From: an uncultured Parabacteroides sp.
GTDB lineage: Bacteria; Bacteroidota; Bacteroidia; Bacteroidales; Tannerellaceae
Direction of reading: 5' to 3'
NCBI RefSeq assembly: GCF_905196875.1
Contig: NZ_CAJJWO010000043.1
Span: forward strand, 1 to 44,122
Length of the DNA: 44,122 nucleotides
In this document: one piece after another, positions 40,845-44,122 of the stretch
How the letters are laid out: each line of letters opens with the position of its first letter
How positions within the stretch are numbered: position 1 is the stretch's first letter
The notes under the pieces: generated by a model
The model's input: only the letters and a program-made list of their open reading frames with translations
Database searches by the model: none
What the model was told of the DNA's origin: nothing
Program-made: the position numbers and the translations under genes

Positions 40845-43238
40845 ATGATACAACACTATCTTAAGGTATCCATCCGGGAACAATTTAAATATAAAACACA
40901 AGCCATTATCAGTATCATTGGCCTGGCTATCGGTTTTACAGCCTTTGTCTTAGGTGGATATTGGTTGTGGTGGGAAACGCATTTCGACAACTTCCATCCC
41001 AACAGCGACCGCGTTTATTGCCTTACAACAACCGGATTGGTAAAAAAAGCGACTGGTGCTGATGCTGATCTCGACCAGTTACATGTAAACGACCTGGCAG
41101 AGATAAAGAAGTTGCTACCCGAAATTGAAAAAGTCTGTACTTTTACTGATTGCTTTTATACGATAAAAAGTAACCACGGTAGCCAGATGTTATACGGCCT
41201 CATATGTAATCACTCCTTTTTTGATTTCTTCCAGGCAGATTTCATTACCGGAACTTATAAAGGTACCTATCCGAACGGGGAATCCGTTATCCTCACCGAA
41301 AGTACTGCAAAAAAGTTTTTCGGGACAACAGATTGCATCGGCAGAACATTCGAACTGAATGGTCAAACCCACCCGATTGTCACCGGAGTCATCAAAAACT
41401 ATCCGGACAATTCGGATTTAATATTTCAGTTCCTATTGATCAACAAAGTAAAGCCAATCCCCAACGTCAGACGGAATAAAACATATATCCGGCTGATGAA
41501 AGGCGCAAATACGAATAGAGTAAAAGAGAAACTTGCAACCTATAAAAGCCATGCTGATGACCCGTGGGGTACAGAACATATCGAACGGTGGAAAATCAAT
41601 TTACGGACTCTCCCGGAAGTCCATTTATATTGCCATCCCGAACTGGAAAACAGAATACGAAATATCCATATTCTGGCATTAGCCGGCTTTATGGCCTTTC
41701 TGAGTGCATTGATGAATCTGTTAGTCTTGTTTATCGGACAACAACAACGCAAACAAACCAAAAACAGGACCTATCTGTGTATCGGGGCATCCCCTAAAGA
41801 CATGTTGTTGAAAGGCTGGATCGAATTATTCCTCCCTATGCTCATGGCTTATCTACTGGCTTTTTGCCTGATAGAAGCCATCTTCCCCTACTACGAAAGC
41901 TATACAGCCTGGAATCACTATGGGATTTATGAGGGGATATCGCGGCGAATCGACAAAGCCGCGTTATTTTCGAATGTAATCATATCCTTAGTAGCCAGCA
42001 CCGTAATATTCTGGTTACTCACTATTCTTCCTATACGAAATATATTGTGCAACCGGAATACTAACCCTGTGATCTTTAAGCGAGGGTTAATTGTCGGTCA
42101 GATATTTATCGGCTCGTTATTTTTTATCACTTCACTCATCCTTTTCCAACAGTTACATTTCATATTGACAAAGGATAAGGGGTTGAATTATGAAAATGTG
42201 ATTCAGGTAGATATGGGATACGAAAACGCGTATGAGCAAGATCTCAGAGTATTAGTGCCGGAACTTAAAAATCATCCGTATGTAACGGACGTTTGTTATG
42301 CGGCAACCAATTCCGGGATATTCACAGAACAGGGAGATTGGTATGGTTCTATGGACATCCATTTATCATTCGACCCTACTGAACCCGATCACAAAAGAAG
42401 TGATCATTTAATGATCGTCAGTAAAGAATTCTTCTCCTTCTTTGAAATGACTTTAAAGCAAGGAAGCTGGATTGGAGAAAGCAATCCGGATGATTATATC
42501 GTCAATGAAACCGGTTTTAAAGACTTGGGGCATGAAGATTTACTGGAACGTTCCATATACAATAGTAAAGGCATTTCGAATCAGAAAGTAGCCGGTATCA
42601 TCAAGGATTATATTTATGCCCCTATGCAATACCCTGTGCAGAAAACTTTCTTCCGGCTATATACGGATCAGGATGTAAAAGAGTATATGCCTGTCCAATA
42701 TTTTTATGTCCGCTATCTTCCTGAATATAAGAAAGAAGTACTGGATCATATCGTTAATGTGAGCCAGAAACTAAATGTTCATGGAGTCAGCAAAGAAAAT
42801 ATGTGTATAAAGCTAACCGATCTGGTCGACAAATTCAATCGTCCGGAAAAAGTGATCTTCAGCGTATTCAGTATAATTGCGATCCTCTGTATCCTGATTT
42901 CTACTTTCGGTATTTATTCACTGGTCACTCTTTCTGCCCAGCAACGGAAAAAAGAGATCGCCATCCGCAAAGTAAATGGAGCCACTTTCCTGCATATCCT
43001 GCAACTCTTCTTCCGGGAATATCTGATACTGGTAATCATCAGTAACCTGTTTGCCCTGCCATTGGGATTTATCCTGATGCAACGATGGCTGGAGACCTAT
43101 GCAAATCACACCAGCCTGACGATATGGCCTTTTATAGCCGTATTCTTCATCACCGGTGCGATTGTTCTTCTTTCTATCTTCCGACAGGTAAAGGAGGCAG
43201 CACAAGCAAATCCGGCAGAATCGGTAAAAGCAGAATAA
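40845..43238 (+). CDS. FtsX/MacB-like ABC permease 4
   Basis: A 797-residue double-unit permease, subtype of permease 3 (MIQHYLKVSIREQFKYKTQAIISIIGLAIGF). The periplasmic domains are diverged. In the first half the ATPase-contact motif is degenerate: TKNRTYLCIGASPKDML stands where permease 3 has REIALRKVCGSS. The second half keeps KEIAIRKVNGA. Such asymmetry suggests that only one half couples fully to an ATPase, or that it pairs with another permease of the operon. 16 bases after the lipoprotein gene. Confidence 0.9.
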   Translation: MIQHYLKVSIREQFKYKTQAIISIIGLAIGFTAFVLGGYWLWWETHFDNFHPNSDRVYCLTTTGLVKKATGADADLDQLHVNDLAEIKKLLPEIEKVCTFTDCFYTIKSNHGSQMLYGLICNHSFFDFFQADFITGTYKGTYPNGESVILTESTAKKFFGTTDCIGRTFELNGQTHPIVTGVIKNYPDNSDLIFQFLLINKVKPIPNVRRNKTYIRLMKGANTNRVKEKLATYKSHADDPWGTEHIERWKINLRTLPEVHLYCHPELENRIRNIHILALAGFMAFLSALMNLLVLFIGQQQRKQTKNRTYLCIGASPKDMLLKGWIELFLPMLMAYLLAFCLIEAIFPYYESYTAWNHYGIYEGISRRIDKAALFSNVIISLVASTVIFWLLTILPIRNILCNRNTNPVIFKRGLIVGQIFIGSLFFITSLILFQQLHFILTKDKGLNYENVIQVDMGYENAYEQDLRVLVPELKNHPYVTDVCYAATNSGIFTEQGDWYGSMDIHLSFDPTEPDHKRSDHLMIVSKEFFSFFEMTLKQGSWIGESNPDDYIVNETGFKDLGHEDLLERSIYNSKGISNQKVAGIIKDYIYAPMQYPVQKTFFRLYTDQDVKEYMPVQYFYVRYLPEYKKEVLDHIVNVSQKLNVHGVSKENMCIKLTDLVDKFNRPEKVIFSVFSIIAILCILISTFGIYSLVTLSAQQRKKEIAIRKVNGATFLHILQLFFREYLILVIISNLFALPLGFILMQRWLETYANHTSLTIWPFIAVFFITGAIVLLSIFRQVKEAAQANPAESVKAE

Positions 43239-43317
43239 CAAATACTGGTACTTCCCAAAAAGAATTAATAATTGGATTCCATTGGAGATAATATACCGAT
43301 ATATATAAGAATCTTTC

Positions 43318-43349
43318 ATACTTTCGTATATTCATTTAACCGAAGTATG
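43318..43349. repeat. Inverted repeat CATACTTTCG / CGAAGTATG
   Basis: Arms of 9-10 bases, one unpaired base, separated by about 14 bases, in the 134-base gap ahead of the last gene. No clear TAnnTTTG promoter is present. Confidence 0.4.
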
Positions 43350-43372
43350 TACATTCTATAAAGATAAACTAT

Positions 43373-44122
43373 ATGAAGACAAACTTTTTATTTACATTGT
43401 TAACCGGATTAATGCTGCTCAGCGGCTGTTCGGAAAAACCAGCAACAACTTATACCATAAACGGTACTATTCCAGACAATTCGCTGGATGGTAAAATGAT
43501 TTACATCTACAATCGTGACAACAACAATGTCAATGTAGACAGCACTGTCGTTACCGGAACGACCTTCACTTTTTCAGGAAAGATGGATACAGCCGCTTAC
43601 TGCCTCATTGATGCCAGCCGCGAATATTATGTCAACTTCATTCTCGAAAATGGAACAATCAATCTTGACCTGAGCAAACCTGTATCCCCGTCAGGAAGTC
43701 CTTTGAACAATGAGATTACACTTTTTTTTGCAGCACAGGACAGTATGAGGAACCTGATCGATTCCCAACGGGAAGCATTTATGAAACAAACAGAAAATGA
43801 GGAAGAACGTATGCAGCTACAGAAAGACCATTTCCAGAAAGAATGGAAACCAGCTTATCTGGCTATGCTCGACGCATTCTTCAACAGAAACCTGAATAAC
43901 CCGATCGGAGCTATTGCCTTGAACTATATGGACGGTTACCTTTCTCCCGACCAGATAAAAGCAAAACTGCCTCTACTGGGCGAAGTGGTTCGCAACACCC
44001 CTGCCATGCAAGAAAGGCTACAACGCTTCAAAGCATTAGAAGATACAGCCGAAGGAAAACCGTTTACCGACTTCACCATCGAAGCAGAAGACGGCAGCAA
44101 AGTATCCCTGTCCGACTATGTA
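43373..44122 (+). CDS. DUF4369/thioredoxin-like lipoprotein, 3' end outside window
   Basis: The first 250 codons are visible; the reading frame is open to the edge. MKTNFLFTLLTGLMLLSGC gives a lipobox with C19. Residues about 30-125 resemble the DUF4369 domain (YTINGTIPD, IYIYNRDN), and a helical segment leads to GKPFTDFTIEAEDGSKVSLSDY, the usual entry to an AhpC/TSA-type thioredoxin fold. The CxxC motif would lie just beyond the window and is not seen. Such periplasmic thioredoxin-like lipoproteins are abundant in Bacteroidales. It is co-directional with the permease operon but 134 bases away, so it may or may not be in the same transcript. Confidence 0.8.
   Translation, partial: MKTNFLFTLLTGLMLLSGCSEKPATTYTINGTIPDNSLDGKMIYIYNRDNNNVNVDSTVVTGTTFTFSGKMDTAAYCLIDASREYYVNFILENGTINLDLSKPVSPSGSPLNNEITLFFAAQDSMRNLIDSQREAFMKQTENEEERMQLQKDHFQKEWKPAYLAMLDAFFNRNLNNPIGAIALNYMDGYLSPDQIKAKLPLLGEVVRNTPAMQERLQRFKALEDTAEGKPFTDFTIEAEDGSKVSLSDYV

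Overview
The window looks like a chromosomal segment from a gut-type Bacteroidales, probably Parabacteroides or a close relative of Bacteroides. Reasons: many genes are preceded by the Bacteroidetes sigma-ABfr -7 element TAnnTTTG, several with a TTG/TTTG about 18-20 bases upstream; housekeeping proteins (RibBA, EF-Ts, S2, L13, DnaE, a 649-residue LptF/G permease) have the long Bacteroidetes forms; and START-like, TonB-receptor, DUF4369-type and hybrid histidine kinase proteins typical of the group are present. The species call is inference from family resemblance only.

Layout. 1-5,200: a tRNA with anticodon CAT (cut by the window edge), a START-like protein, an LptF/LptG-type permease, ribBA and a class I aminotransferase, closed by a strong bidirectional terminator. 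5,226-8,186 (minus): the translation operon rplM-rpsI-rpsB-tsf. 8,407-9,696 (minus): an outer-membrane beta-barrel protein, a 55-codon small ORF, and a polyvalent-protein-type kinase overlapping it in another frame. 9,697-10,587: a gene-poor stretch with a minus-strand terminator-like hairpin, short open frames, an AT-rich repeat/inverted repeat and a RelA/SpoT remnant. 10,588-15,436: dnaE, trxA and mnmD.

15,538-26,179 is a signalling block: a membrane-anchored AraC regulator; four tightly spaced genes of a partner-switching module (pseudokinase-STAS fusion, periplasmic NMT1-type binding protein, Cache-HAMP-SpoIIE phosphatase, RsbW-like kinase); a TonB-dependent receptor; and a hybrid histidine kinase with a periplasmic binding-protein sensor. 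No sigma factor or ABC transporter lies next to the partner-switching genes, so their output is not visible here.

26,182-44,122 is an envelope-response locus. An NtrC-type regulator and its kinase (minus) diverge from a lipoprotein zinc metalloprotease, followed by a roughly 14-kb co-directional run: TolC-like, HlyD-like, two FtsX/MacB-like permeases of one subtype, a third of another subtype, a propeller-like lipoprotein, a fourth permease, and the start of a DUF4369/thioredoxin-like lipoprotein. Two tandem palindromic sites with the same 21-bp pitch and the same ACGCAC-N7-GTGCG core sit ahead of the metalloprotease and ahead of tolC, and a near-consensus sigma-54 promoter precedes tolC. No ABC ATPase is encoded in the visible part although the permeases keep ATPase-coupling motifs. 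The best candidates for something not well described are this regulon and the partner-switching cassette.
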